Shown here in pieces: positions 25,038-33,631 of a stretch of DNA of 64,000 nt (the stretch's first letter is position 1; every line of letters starts with the position of its first letter). Made by a program: the position numbers and the translations under genes. The stretch spans positions 372,001-436,000 of the forward strand of contig JAKAFP010000001.1 in assembly GCA_021825925.1 (NCBI GenBank), read 5' to 3'. The DNA is from Chloroflexota bacterium (GTDB lineage Bacteria > Chloroflexota > Anaerolineae > Anaerolineales > Anaerolineaceae). Under the pieces are notes generated by a model. That model searched no databases. It was not told the DNA's origin and saw only the letters and a list, made by a program, of their open reading frames with translations.

Positions 25038-26024
25038 TCAGCCGCCAATTTGTGACATGCATCTGGAGTCCGGGCAGTTGTGGGAGGATAACTCATGTCC
25101 GATTGGTTTATTGGCCACGGCATTTATCAGAAACGAGGTTAGATCTGCCCCGGATCGCAAGGCGTCTCGAATGGAGATTTCTTTATCCACTAACAGGCAA
25201 GATTTCAGACATCCATCCGCAGTTAATCTCAACCGATTACACTTCATACAAAAGTGATCACCCAGAGGTGAAATAAAGCCGACAGTGCCGACTCCATCCG
25301 GGATCCGATAGGTTCGCTCTGGACCGCTATAATCCGGGGAGGGAACCTCTTCCAAATTCAATGAAGATAAAAGTTCGTGCATTCTTTGGGAGGAAAAATA
25401 GCGTTCCTCAACGGGTGGTAATCCAGCTCCCCAATCTTCCTGGTTGGCAACCGGCATTAATTCGATGAACCGAATATGCCATGGATGGTCCAAAGACAAC
25501 TTGGCAATGGGGATGATCTCGTTATCATTAAAGCCACCGACGACAACCGTATTGATCTTTATCGGGTGAAGTCCGGCTTTCTCCGCTTCAAGAATTCCCT
25601 GCCAGGTCTGTTCAAAATTTCCCAGCCTTGTCACTTTTCTATATTTTTCTGGATCCAGAGTGTCCAAGCTGATATTGACCCTGTGCAGCCCGGCCTCAAC
25701 CAAGGATTTTGCCATTTTTTTCAGCAGCATGCCGTTTGTGGTGAGGCTTAGATCTTTCAAGCCGGGGATTATCGCAATTCTTGATATGATCTCGAGAATA
25801 TCCGGTCTGACAAGTGGTTCTCCACCAGTCAATCGTACTTTTGTGATTCCCAAGCCGATCGCCGCTTCTGCCAACCTGACAATCTCATCTGGCGACATCA
25901 ATTCTTTTTCATCCATCCAGGATACGCCATCTTTGGGCAGACAATAGGCACACCGTTCATTGCATCTGTCTGTTACCGAAATTCTTAGATATGTTATTTT
26001 TCTGGCAAAGGCATCTATGAGCAT
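25038..26024 (-). CDS. moaA: GTP 3',8-cyclase
   Basis: A 328-residue radical SAM enzyme. The N-terminal cluster motif is in CNERCAYCLPKDG (C-x3-C-x2-C, about residue 21). The C-terminal cluster is formed by FCMKCNRLRLTADGCLKSC, and the protein ends MSQIGG with the essential Gly-Gly tail. It makes 3',8-cyclo-dihydro-GTP from GTP, the first step of pterin cofactor synthesis. It is preceded by moaD (28 bases) and followed by moaC. Confidence 0.96.
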   Translation of the reverse strand: MLIDAFARKITYLRISVTDRCNERCAYCLPKDGVSWMDEKELMSPDEIVRLAEAAIGLGITKVRLTGGEPLVRPDILEIISRIAIIPGLKDLSLTTNGMLLKKMAKSLVEAGLHRVNISLDTLDPEKYRKVTRLGNFEQTWQGILEAEKAGLHPIKINTVVVGGFNDNEIIPIAKLSLDHPWHIRFIELMPVANQEDWGAGLPPVEERYFSSQRMHELLSSLNLEEVPSPDYSGPERTYRIPDGVGTVGFISPLGDHFCMKCNRLRLTADGCLKSCLLVDKEISIRDALRSGADLTSFLINAVANKPIGHELSSHNCPDSRCMSQIGG

Positions 26025-26052
26025 GTTGTTCTCAAGTTTTTATCAATATGGG

Positions 26053-26298
26053 TTATCCGCCGCTAACCGGAGGAAACATTGCTACTTCATCTCCATTTAC
26101 GATGATCTGATCTCTTGATGCAAATTCTTGATTGATTGATACGAGAATATTGCCAGATGAATGCTTGATCTGAGGGTATTGATTCGAAATTTCAGCAAGC
26201 AGCCGTGAGACAGTTGCTGGTTCAGCAATTTCTAAGTTGATCTGTTTTTTGCCAGCCAGTTCTTTTAAAGTTGCAAATAAAGTAACATCTATGTTCAT
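26053..26298 (-). CDS. moaD: Molybdopterin synthase sulfur carrier subunit
   Basis: An 81-residue MoaD with DVTLFATLKELAGKKQINLE at the N terminus and GDEVAMFPPVSGG at the end, so the Gly-Gly thiocarboxylate site is present. It is the first gene of the moaDACE operon and the natural partner of MoaE. It is transcribed away from the GntR-type regulator gene across a 160-base intergenic region. Confidence 0.92.
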   Translation of the reverse strand: MNIDVTLFATLKELAGKKQINLEIAEPATVSRLLAEISNQYPQIKHSSGNILVSINQEFASRDQIIVNGDEVAMFPPVSGG

Positions 26299-26398
26299 GT
26301 GTCCGTCACTTGAATGTTGGGTATACTAACAGAATTTGATTGTACTATTATTTCCAATTATCCTGTTAATTGCAATAACTTTTAGAAAACTTTAAACG

Positions 26399-26412
26399 GA
26401 TAATTTATTATC
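26399..26412. promoter_or_regulatory. GATAAT-TT-ATTATC inverted repeat in the divergent moa/regulator region
   Basis: A perfect 6-2-6 inverted repeat lies in the A+T-rich space between moaD (-) and the GntR-type regulator (+), 47 bases before the latter's ATG. A second symmetrical stretch, AAATAA...TTATTT, follows at about 26418-26435. Either could be the regulator's own operator. This is a weak call in such A+T-rich DNA. Confidence 0.35.
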
Positions 26413-26458
26413 GGCTAAAATAAATATACTTATTTAAACCCGCTTTATTGGATTCGTT

Positions 26459-27550
26459 ATGGATGATGAGTACTTATATCAACAGATCGCATCTGCCATT
26501 CGTAGAGACATTTCGAATGGACTGTATCAGCCTGGAGATAGTCTTCCCTCCATTCGAAAACTAAAAGAATCATGGCACTGTACGATTGGCACCATACAAC
26601 GTGCGCTTCAAAAACTGGAAAACGAAGGTTTGGTCTCAAGCCATGTCGGGCAAAAATCAAAAGTTATAGCCTCCATAAATGTTCATCCTGCTGATTCTTT
26701 GCGTTATGCGAACCTGGTACATCGTGCTGAAACGTTTTTATTGGATACGATCACGTCTGGACACACCCCGACTGAAGCTGAAGATGCTTTCCGACTCGCT
26801 CTGGCTAGATGGCGAAATGTTTCACAATCACAAAATTTGCTCAATCAAGAGACCCTGCGGTTTGCAGGAAGTCATGATCTCGCGGTTGCGTGGATCGCTT
26901 CACATTTTGAAGAAATTTCTCCTGGTTGTAGAATTCATTTAAATTTCACCGGCAGCCTTTCTGGGTTAATGGCATTGGCTGAAAGAAAAACGGATATCGC
27001 TGGATCTCATTTATGGGATTCCGAAACCAATATTTACAACCTGCCTTACATCAAGAAACTTTTCCCTGGTGAGAAAATTGCGCTCATCACATTGGCACAA
27101 CGTAGGATCGGATGGTTTCTAAAACCGGGAAACCCCAAGAGCTTTGATGGCATTAATGATCTGAGCGGTAAAAATATTCGTTTTGTCAATCGGAATGCCG
27201 GTTCAGGAATTCGTGTCTATTTGGACTCAAAATTAAAAAGTAATGGGATTTCATCCAAAGGTATTATTGGTTACGAGAATCAAAAGATGACCCACACGGA
27301 TGTCGCCATTGAAATTGTTGAAGATCGGGCGGATGTTGGATTGGGGATGGAAGCAGCCGCAAAAGCCCATAACCTTGATTTTCTCTTTGAGGATCTTGAG
27401 AGATACGATCTTGTCGTCAGGCAGGAGTTATTGGAACAGACGCCAATTAAGGATCTTATCGGTTGGTTGAAGAGCGATAGATTCCTTCAGGTGCTGAATC
27501 GGTTGGGCGGCTACGATTCCAGTGAAACAGGGAAAATTTTAGAAATCTAA
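26459..27550 (+). CDS. GntR-type HTH regulator with PBP-like ligand domain
   Basis: A 363-residue cytoplasmic regulator. Residues 1-70 are a GntR winged helix (RDISNGLYQPGDSLPSIRKL, then ALQKLENEGLVSSHVG). From about residue 138 a periplasmic-binding-protein-like domain of the PF12727 type follows (RFAGSHDLAVAWIASHF, LSGKNIRFVNRNAGSGIR, VEDRADVGLGMEAAAKA). This domain occurs in regulators tied to molybdate/tungstate and MoCo genes. Divergent placement beside moaDACE, and near tupABC and AOR, makes an oxyanion or pterin-metal sensor likely (inference). It has no aminotransferase domain, so it is not a MocR. Confidence 0.82.
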   Translation: MDDEYLYQQIASAIRRDISNGLYQPGDSLPSIRKLKESWHCTIGTIQRALQKLENEGLVSSHVGQKSKVIASINVHPADSLRYANLVHRAETFLLDTITSGHTPTEAEDAFRLALARWRNVSQSQNLLNQETLRFAGSHDLAVAWIASHFEEISPGCRIHLNFTGSLSGLMALAERKTDIAGSHLWDSETNIYNLPYIKKLFPGEKIALITLAQRRIGWFLKPGNPKSFDGINDLSGKNIRFVNRNAGSGIRVYLDSKLKSNGISSKGIIGYENQKMTHTDVAIEIVEDRADVGLGMEAAAKAHNLDFLFEDLERYDLVVRQELLEQTPIKDLIGWLKSDRFLQVLNRLGGYDSSETGKILEI

Positions 27551-27592
27551 GAAAAATTAAACGAATTGGACTGACTGGAGTTTTGGTGACTG

Positions 27593-27772
27593 ATGTCAAC
27601 TTCAATTGTGAATAAGTTAGATACAAAAAGCGAATTAATCTTGGACCTCTTGGCGGAGCTCTTTGATAACTTGAATCATCATGAAGGGTATCAATCAGTC
27701 TCTACATTAATATTCCTCTTTTTTAGTGGAGTTGGCATTTTCTTTTTCTCGCCCATGTATAATTTAAAATGA
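27593..27772 (+). CDS. Possible small protein, 59 residues
   Basis: An ATG-started frame of 59 codons in an otherwise empty 308-base gap. It begins MSTSIVNKLDTKSELI, has an acidic/polar middle (LLAELFDNLNHHEGYQS) and ends in a hydrophobic stretch (TLIFLFFSGVGIFFFSP) able to span a membrane. GGAG stands 12 bases before the ATG, which is rather far. An intrinsic terminator begins exactly at its stop codon, which supports a transcribed unit. I do not recognise a family; it could be chance. Confidence 0.35.
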   Translation: MSTSIVNKLDTKSELILDLLAELFDNLNHHEGYQSVSTLIFLFFSGVGIFFFSPMYNLK

Positions 27773-27808
27773 TCTCAATAACACTTCAATGAGATGTTCT
27801 TTTTTTTT
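27772..27808 (+). terminator. Intrinsic terminator
   Basis: ATCTCA (27772-27777) and TGAGAT (27790-27795) form a short stem, followed by a run of T at 27800-27808. It would end transcripts of the GntR-type regulator and the small frame. Confidence 0.6.
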
Positions 27809-27864
27809 ATTCGTGCCGCACAATTAATAATCAGCTTATTGTTCCGAATCAGGGATCTTTGATC

Positions 27865-29103
27865 ATGTCAAAAAAAGATCGTGAACAATTAAACGAAAAA
27901 GAAGAACGCAGATATATCGCAGAGGGATTTCGAGGAATCCTGGCTGTTTTAAACTCCAATGAACCTTTGGAGGCTGTCCTTGATTACATCACACTTTATG
28001 CCCGCCGTCTGTTGGGGGCAGATGCTGTTGCGATCTATCGTTTACAGGCAGATACAAGCGAACTCAAAATCCAATCCTCGCACGGTCTCAGCAAGGAATT
28101 CCTGAAGCATTCAACCATCATTCTAGGGCAGGGGGCAACTGGGCAAGCCGTGATCCAGGGAAAGCCGTTTGCAATTACGGACGTCAGCAAAGCTTTTGAG
28201 GTGTTTGTCCAACCGGTTTTGCCAGAAACGGCGATCCTTCTTCAAATTCTCTCAAAGAAATTTCGCTCTGAAATTTCTGTACCGTTGATCATCAAGCAGG
28301 AGATTGTCGGTGCATTGAACCTTTATTATTCCCAGCCGAGATTCTTTGAACAGGATGAAATTGACCTGGCTGTTTCTTTTTGTGACCAGACCGCCTTGGC
28401 CATTGAAAATGCCCGGCTGCGTGAACAAGCCAAAGAGGAAGCCATTGCTGCAGAACGGAATCGCATTGCCCGTGAATTGCACGATTCTGTTACACAAACG
28501 ATTTTTTCTGCCAATTTGATAGCCGAGGTGTTGCCAACTGTTTGGAATCGAAGTTCGCTTGAAGCCCAGCGTGGGCTTGAAGAATTGCATAAACTCACAC
28601 AGGGTGCTCTGGCTGAGATGCGTACCTTGTTGCTCGAATTGAGGCCGATCGGTTTGGTTGAAACAAAACTGGAAGTGTTGATCCAGCAATTGGCTCAAGG
28701 TATTTCAGGGCGCATGCGAACGGATATGCAGGTTCATATCGATGGAGATGCAGTTTTACCAACCGAAGCAAAGCTTGTTTTTTATCGCATTGCTCAAGAG
28801 GCGTTAAATAATTTGGCCAAGCACTCTGATGCCAGCAAGGTTGAAATTGAATTACGGTCAGTTGAGGCTTTGCCCTCAAAAAAACGCAAATACGATAACA
28901 ATTTTCAACAGCAATTTTCCCAATCCGTTTTTTTGTCCATTCGGGATAACGGACGTGGATTTGATCCCAAATCAGTCTTGGGTGAACATCTGGGATTGGG
29001 TATTATGCAGGAACGCACCACCAACAATCAATTTTCGTTGTCCATCTGGAGTGAACCGGGTAAAGGCACCGAGATCTCTCTACTCTGGCCCAAGAATGAG
29101 TAA
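27865..29103 (+). CDS. GAF-domain sensor histidine kinase, orphan
   Basis: A 412-residue soluble kinase from ATG 27865 (TTG 27859 is the longer option). The GAF domain covers about residues 40-185, the HisKA_3 motif is RIARELHDSVTQTIF, and the HATPase domain contains SIRDNGRGFDP and LGLGIMQERT. It resembles the kinase at 19897-21117 throughout (for example GADAVAIYRL versus RADAVAIHRL), so the two arose by duplication. No response regulator is adjacent; it may signal to the regulator of its paralogue or one elsewhere. Confidence 0.88.
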   Translation: MSKKDREQLNEKEERRYIAEGFRGILAVLNSNEPLEAVLDYITLYARRLLGADAVAIYRLQADTSELKIQSSHGLSKEFLKHSTIILGQGATGQAVIQGKPFAITDVSKAFEVFVQPVLPETAILLQILSKKFRSEISVPLIIKQEIVGALNLYYSQPRFFEQDEIDLAVSFCDQTALAIENARLREQAKEEAIAAERNRIARELHDSVTQTIFSANLIAEVLPTVWNRSSLEAQRGLEELHKLTQGALAEMRTLLLELRPIGLVETKLEVLIQQLAQGISGRMRTDMQVHIDGDAVLPTEAKLVFYRIAQEALNNLAKHSDASKVEIELRSVEALPSKKRKYDNNFQQQFSQSVFLSIRDNGRGFDPKSVLGEHLGLGIMQERTTNNQFSLSIWSEPGKGTEISLLWPKNE

Positions 29104-29177
29104 GTTTGAAATGATGAAGTCTGGTTAAAATAACTCCAATTTGGAGTCCAATCAGAACATTTGAAAGGGAATTCTAC

Positions 29178-30419
29178 ATGGATGTTCCGCCCATTTCTCA
29201 CCCCGCCTGGAAAAACATCGTTTCTGGCAAAAATAGGTATCAATTCAAATTCCTTGGTACCCAGTTTCTGATGCGGTACTTATCTCTCAGGGTGGAAAAG
29301 GATTCATCCTCAGAAACGATCCAGAGTTCTGCTCAAGAGTTGCATGATATTTTTGTACGCAATGCAGATTTGCCTTCTGTTCAACGTGATCTATTCCAAA
29401 TTTTTGGCAAAGACACGATCAGTGGATATATGTACGACATCATCGAGGTCAAAGCCAAAATTACCCATGGCGAAAGGCTTTTATTGGCCGGCGACGAAAG
29501 TCTTTTAAAACAATTGCCCGCTGGTAATTGGATCGGGGGATCCATCCCCTACTTTATGACTGACCATGGCGGAGTGTTTACCCGTCAAAAGATCTACGTC
29601 ACCGAACTGCCTGAATCCGTTTCAGCAATTTCGATAAAGAATTATGACCTGAGGACGCTCAAAGATATTTATGCAGATATGCCGCCAAATGGTTTTAGCG
29701 TGATCATCATGCCCTGTTCGTCAAATACTCATCTTGAGTTTGCGCTGCATGCCCCACAATTTCAAGGTTTTGGGCAAAGGCCTTTGATCGGCTGGGTATC
29801 CGGGGTCCATCTCGATGATTTGGGAAAGATCAATCCCAAAGTCTTCAATGGCCAAACACAAGAGGTTCTGGAAGATGGAGCCATTGTCATGCATGCGTCC
29901 TTGCCCCCCACTCAGCTTGCTGAAATTGATTATCTGAACATTTTTGAGCCAGGCAACGATGATACGATCACCTTCCCCAAGGATGGATTTCTGGTCAAGG
30001 AAGCCTATATCAATGGAGTTAAAACCAATTTTGCTGATTATGTAAACCGCCTCAATTTGGATACAAGACTTCCGCTTGTCGCCGATTATTTTGGAGCCAT
30101 GGTCAATGTAAGCTTTCAACAAGTGGATATGGATAATCAGGAAGTCAAGTTTTATGCACCCGTATTTGCGGGCGTATCTTACAAGCATGCCAAGCCATTT
30201 GAGAGTTATATTGCGCAATTTAACGCAAAATTACCTGAACACTTGAACAAACAGCCTGTTTTCTCTTGCAACTGCATATTGAACTATGTGTATTCAGAAT
30301 TGGAAGGGAAGAAAACCGGAACCATAACAGGCCCAACCTCATTTGGTGAAGTGGTCTACCAGCTATTGAACCAAACGATGGCATATTTAACCATTACCGA
30401 TCTGGCTTCCAAAACATAA
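29178..30419 (+). CDS. Uncharacterised 413-residue protein, FIST-like
   Basis: I do not recognise a named family. The protein is soluble with mixed alpha/beta character. The C-terminal part (FSCNCILNYVYSELEGKKTG, then TGPTSFGEVVY) recalls the end of FIST_C domains, which are ligand-sensing domains linked to histidine kinases. It starts 74 bases after an orphan histidine kinase in the same direction, so a sensory accessory role is possible. A GGGAATT ribosome site lies just ahead of the ATG at 29178. Confidence 0.6.
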   Translation: MDVPPISHPAWKNIVSGKNRYQFKFLGTQFLMRYLSLRVEKDSSSETIQSSAQELHDIFVRNADLPSVQRDLFQIFGKDTISGYMYDIIEVKAKITHGERLLLAGDESLLKQLPAGNWIGGSIPYFMTDHGGVFTRQKIYVTELPESVSAISIKNYDLRTLKDIYADMPPNGFSVIIMPCSSNTHLEFALHAPQFQGFGQRPLIGWVSGVHLDDLGKINPKVFNGQTQEVLEDGAIVMHASLPPTQLAEIDYLNIFEPGNDDTITFPKDGFLVKEAYINGVKTNFADYVNRLNLDTRLPLVADYFGAMVNVSFQQVDMDNQEVKFYAPVFAGVSYKHAKPFESYIAQFNAKLPEHLNKQPVFSCNCILNYVYSELEGKKTGTITGPTSFGEVVYQLLNQTMAYLTITDLASKT

Positions 30420-30556
30420 CTTGATCCCCTTGAATACCTTGAAGTCTATTCATTAAGAGCACGATATACACCATAACTGAACGACTATTTGGAGTGATTG
30501 GGAGTCTATGCTTCTGTTCCGAAATTTCTCTGCTATAAGTAAACCCATTAAAAATG

Positions 30557-30587
30557 AAGTATTATGTGAAAATTCCACATAATACTT
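30557..30587 (-). terminator. 12-bp hairpin between convergent genes
   Basis: AAGTATTATGTG (30557-30568) and CACATAATACTT (30576-30587) pair around seven bases. On the minus strand TTTTT follows four bases after the stem, so it best fits termination of the membrane-protein gene ending at 30654. It may also stop transcripts from the left. Confidence 0.5.
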
Positions 30588-30653
30588 ATGAATTATTGAT
30601 CAATCAAGAACTGCAGCGTTATATATTGCTATTGCCAAGATTACCTTGCTTAA

Positions 30654-31421
30654 TTACTCATTTGTCATAATCCCCAAACGGATAATTGTGTCTTGTAGTG
30701 GTTTTAATGAGACATCTGCACCAGAACTTTTTTCATAATAGCCAAATGGGTTGTCGAGATCTCTGATCAGCATCAACAGGAAGATCATCAAGTAAGCAAT
30801 AATAGTCACAAAAAATAGGGATTCAACGAACGGTTCTATCTTTGAGAAAACCAATCCAATGCATAATAAAAAGGTGGTGATATCGGCAAGCATGTAACCA
30901 GCCGAGATAAACGATGTTTCTCGAATGGTGTGTATTCTGATCAAGGTTCGTCGCAGATTGCTTTGCTCCTGTTTCAGGCGGGCAAGCAAGGTTGCCTGTG
31001 TAAAAGGTTCCAAATTAGCAAATTGGGGTGTAAGCTCATTAAGGTGTTCCATCAGGTCATGAGTGGAATGACGTTTATTGAACCAGGCCAATATGTCTTT
31101 ACTGAAGATTGAGATCAATTGCATACATGGTCGGATATCTGCTTCAGGTTTTGACAATTTAATTCCAGCAACCTCTTGAGCCAGGTTTTCAAGACTGGCA
31201 CTCAGCTCTCCTGGCAGCCGTTCGCTTTCTTTGTAATCAGAGAGTACTCCGCTGAGCAGGAACCCCATTAAGAAAATGTTGGCTGCCACGATGCCTGAAA
31301 ACAATGGATTTATGGAAATTGCTTCCCAACCCAGAAAATGGGTGATCATTTTAGCGGTAACGACTGCAAGAACCAATATGCCAACGCGCATCAAGAGACG
31401 TGCGTGGTTATTTTTTTTCAT
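30654..31421 (-). CDS. Bestrophin-like (DUF4239-type) four-helix membrane protein
   Basis: A 255-residue membrane protein. Two helices are at about 8-32 and 37-60, and two more at about 168-193 and 197-220. A soluble helical region with a possible coiled coil lies between them. The motif RDLDNPFGYYEKSS directly after the last helix is typical of bestrophin-like/DUF4239 proteins, which are putative anion channels. It overlaps the upstream FlgG-like gene by 4 bases (ATGA), so the two are translationally coupled, an unexpected pair. Confidence 0.7.
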   Translation of the reverse strand: MKKNNHARLLMRVGILVLAVVTAKMITHFLGWEAISINPLFSGIVAANIFLMGFLLSGVLSDYKESERLPGELSASLENLAQEVAGIKLSKPEADIRPCMQLISIFSKDILAWFNKRHSTHDLMEHLNELTPQFANLEPFTQATLLARLKQEQSNLRRTLIRIHTIRETSFISAGYMLADITTFLLCIGLVFSKIEPFVESLFFVTIIAYLMIFLLMLIRDLDNPFGYYEKSSGADVSLKPLQDTIIRLGIMTNE

Positions 31422-32167
31422 TTTATTCTTCCTAAAGTAGAGATGGACTTTCCTAATAGTTCATCTTGTGTTTGAACCATCTTATGGGCTGCCTGATAAC
31501 TTTTGGTTCCAATCATCAGATCTACTGCATTGACGTTCGACTTTTCCAGGTACCCTTGATGGATGGATGTGTTCGTGGTGGACTGGGTGGTTGCGCCGTT
31601 TGCGATGAAATGGTTTCCGCCTTCATTTTGGAGTTGTGTCTCAGGATTTGCAAACTCAGAAATTCCCAATTGCCCGGCTAATTGGCCATTAATATAAATC
31701 CCCCCCTTACTATCGATGACTGGATCACCCTCGACTAATTGGATGGGTTTACCGGATGAATCCAGAACCTTGTTCCCATCCACAGTTACAAGTGTACCGT
31801 TGGCATCACGGCTAAACCTTCCATCACGAGTAAATCGCTCACCTTCAGGTGTCATGATCTTGAAAAAACCGTCACCTTGCAATGCAAAGTCAAGGGCTTG
31901 ATTTGTGACATGCAATTCTCCATCAGCGAAATTGGTTCTTGGTCCTGTTGCCACAACTCCCAATCCAAGCTTGCCTATGGATTCATGAGATGGACCAAAT
32001 CTTTTCTCGGTTGGATGTAAGACTTCTGAAGTGCTAGATTCTTTCATGGTGTTAAACACTTCTTTAAATCCTGGCGTGTCCATATTCGCCGTGTTATGGG
32101 CTTTTAAGCCTTGATTGCTGATACCAGCGAGCATGGCTGATACTGCTGCATAAATTCCCTTTATCAT
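31418..32167 (-). CDS. FlgG/FlgF-like flagellar hook-basal body protein
   Basis: A 249-residue protein of the flagellar rod/hook family. The N-terminal motif IYAAVSAMLAGISNQGLKAH and NTANMDTPGFKE are diagnostic. The D1 region GDGFFKIMTPEGERFTRDG follows, and the C-terminal helix (GYLEKSNVNAVDLMIGTKSY) closes the fold. ATG 32167 is chosen because GGAGG lies five bases ahead; the longer frame from 32185 lacks a site. No other flagellar gene is in the window. Such a protein may be a relic or reused as a surface/periplasmic element. Confidence 0.83.
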   Translation of the reverse strand: MIKGIYAAVSAMLAGISNQGLKAHNTANMDTPGFKEVFNTMKESSTSEVLHPTEKRFGPSHESIGKLGLGVVATGPRTNFADGELHVTNQALDFALQGDGFFKIMTPEGERFTRDGRFSRDANGTLVTVDGNKVLDSSGKPIQLVEGDPVIDSKGGIYINGQLAGQLGISEFANPETQLQNEGGNHFIANGATTQSTTNTSIHQGYLEKSNVNAVDLMIGTKSYQAAHKMVQTQDELLGKSISTLGRIK

Positions 32168-32235
32168 GAGATCCTCCAGATTCAAAGAACAAATAAACTC
32201 CTATTGCCGATAATGCATGATTATTTCTATATCAA

Positions 32236-32847
32236 TTAATCCAAATCCATGACTAAATGACCTGCGAGAAGGATGGCAAACAAGACACCGGTGATAATCC
32301 AATTCTGATGAAATTTATTTAAGTTCTGTCTAATATCCGGCGAAACGTTTTTCAATCGAACCAATAATCCGTTGATCATGATGACGGCAGCAAAAAGCAG
32401 TCCTATTTCAGGAATAGGGTTGTTTTGACAATTTGACAAGATTAAATGAAAAACTCCAAACGCTATACCGCAAAAACTCAAAACTGAATGGAATGGCTTC
32501 AGATACTTAGTAGACAACCGTTCGATTATTTCGAAGGTAGCCTGACCAGATTGTGTAAAGTTAATTGTTTGCGAAATTATCCGTATTATTTTTGTGATCA
32601 GGATTGAGATGATTGAAAGAACAAAAAGGGCTGCTGTCACTTCTCCAGTTAACTCATTTCCACTACCAGTTCTGTTTGTCCTTGGTAAGGAAAATGAAGT
32701 TGGATCTTGGTGTTGAATAATTGGCAGGTTTAATGTGTTATCCTCTATCACGATTATATAAAATAGGATTACCCCAATGGTTAAGAGGATAAAGATCCCT
32801 AAAACGATATTTTCGGCGGATAACCTAGGTCTATTTTGAAAAGGCAT
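32236..32847 (-). CDS. Uncharacterised multi-pass membrane protein
   Basis: About 203 residues from ATG 32847, which has GGAG eight bases upstream; the longer frame from 32898 would overlap dedA. Hydrophobic helices are seen in IVLGIFILLTIGVILFYIIV, AALFVLSIISILITKII, SVLSFCGIAFGVFHLIL, LLFAAVIMINGLLV and the C-terminal WIITGVLFAILLAGHLV. The last helices resemble cytochrome b561/ferric-reductase-like four-helix bundles, but I see no convincing heme histidine pairs. It follows dedA by 22 bases and is probably co-transcribed. Confidence 0.6.
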   Translation of the reverse strand: MPFQNRPRLSAENIVLGIFILLTIGVILFYIIVIEDNTLNLPIIQHQDPTSFSLPRTNRTGSGNELTGEVTAALFVLSIISILITKIIRIISQTINFTQSGQATFEIIERLSTKYLKPFHSVLSFCGIAFGVFHLILSNCQNNPIPEIGLLFAAVIMINGLLVRLKNVSPDIRQNLNKFHQNWIITGVLFAILLAGHLVMDLD

Positions 32848-32869
32848 GGTTTTACTCCAAAAACCTCGA

Positions 32870-33541
32870 TTATTGGATGGAGGAGCTCTTAACCCCAATA
32901 TTGGGTACGATCTTTCTTAAAGCAAATGCCAGAACCGCGACTCCAAGAGCAATCCAAACCAGGGTGTCATATTTCTGAAGAAAAACTTCCACAAGCTGCC
33001 AATTATCTCCAAGGATCTTACCTGCCAGGGCGAGGCAAAAACTCCAGCAAGCTGTGCCTAGAGCGGAATAGAGAGTGAACTTCACCGCATTCATTTTTGC
33101 CAATCCAGCCGGGATGGAGATCAAACTGCGTATCATGGGGATCATTCGTCCGAAAAAAACAACCCAGTTGCCATACTTAGTAAACCAAATTAGCGCACGG
33201 TCCAGATCATTTGTTGAAAGAAGGAACCATTTGCCAAACCTCTCGATCAACAGCCGGACCCTTTTTTCGTCAATAAAGTAACCAATACCGTAGAAAACCC
33301 AGGCTCCTGCAACTGAACCGATCATCCCCACCAACGTGATTCCAGCCAAAGAGAAATTACCTTTGGAGGTGAGACTTCCAGCAAGTGGTAAGATGATCTC
33401 AGAGGGGATGGGGGGAAACACGTTTTCTAGGAACATGACGAACCCCAGACCGGGATAACCGGAACTCGAAATTAAGTTGAGAACATAATTGTTTACTTGT
33501 TTGATGATTTCATACACATGAAAAAACTCAATATGCGACAT
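32870..33541 (-). CDS. DedA-family membrane protein
   Basis: A 223-residue inner-membrane protein of the DedA/VTT (SNARE-associated Golgi) family, linked to lipid-carrier recycling and membrane homeostasis. Key motifs are LENVFPPIPSEIILPLAG near residue 38 (E and P-x-E in the re-entrant loop) and FGRMIPMIRSLISIPAG near residue 130. The segment ALGTACWSFCLALAGKILG lies before the final helix. Length and motifs are normal. It is followed closely by the unknown membrane protein at 32236-32847. Confidence 0.88.
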   Translation of the reverse strand: MSHIEFFHVYEIIKQVNNYVLNLISSSGYPGLGFVMFLENVFPPIPSEIILPLAGSLTSKGNFSLAGITLVGMIGSVAGAWVFYGIGYFIDEKRVRLLIERFGKWFLLSTNDLDRALIWFTKYGNWVVFFGRMIPMIRSLISIPAGLAKMNAVKFTLYSALGTACWSFCLALAGKILGDNWQLVEVFLQKYDTLVWIALGVAVLAFALRKIVPNIGVKSSSIQ

Positions 33542-33576
33542 TATTATCCTGGTGAATTCTATGTTCTTGTTTTCAT

Positions 33577-33610
33577 GTTCCAGATTCAGGATTTAGCCTG
33601 AATCTGGAAC
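33577..33610 (-). terminator. 14-bp hairpin after the P-type ATPase gene
   Basis: GTTCCAGATTCAGG (33577-33590) and CCTGAATCTGGAAC (33597-33610) form a perfect stem with a six-base loop, 22 bases beyond the ATPase stop on the minus strand. There is no proper T-run, so termination may be incomplete. Confidence 0.55.
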
Positions 33611-33631
33611 AATACAAGAAAAATTTGATTG

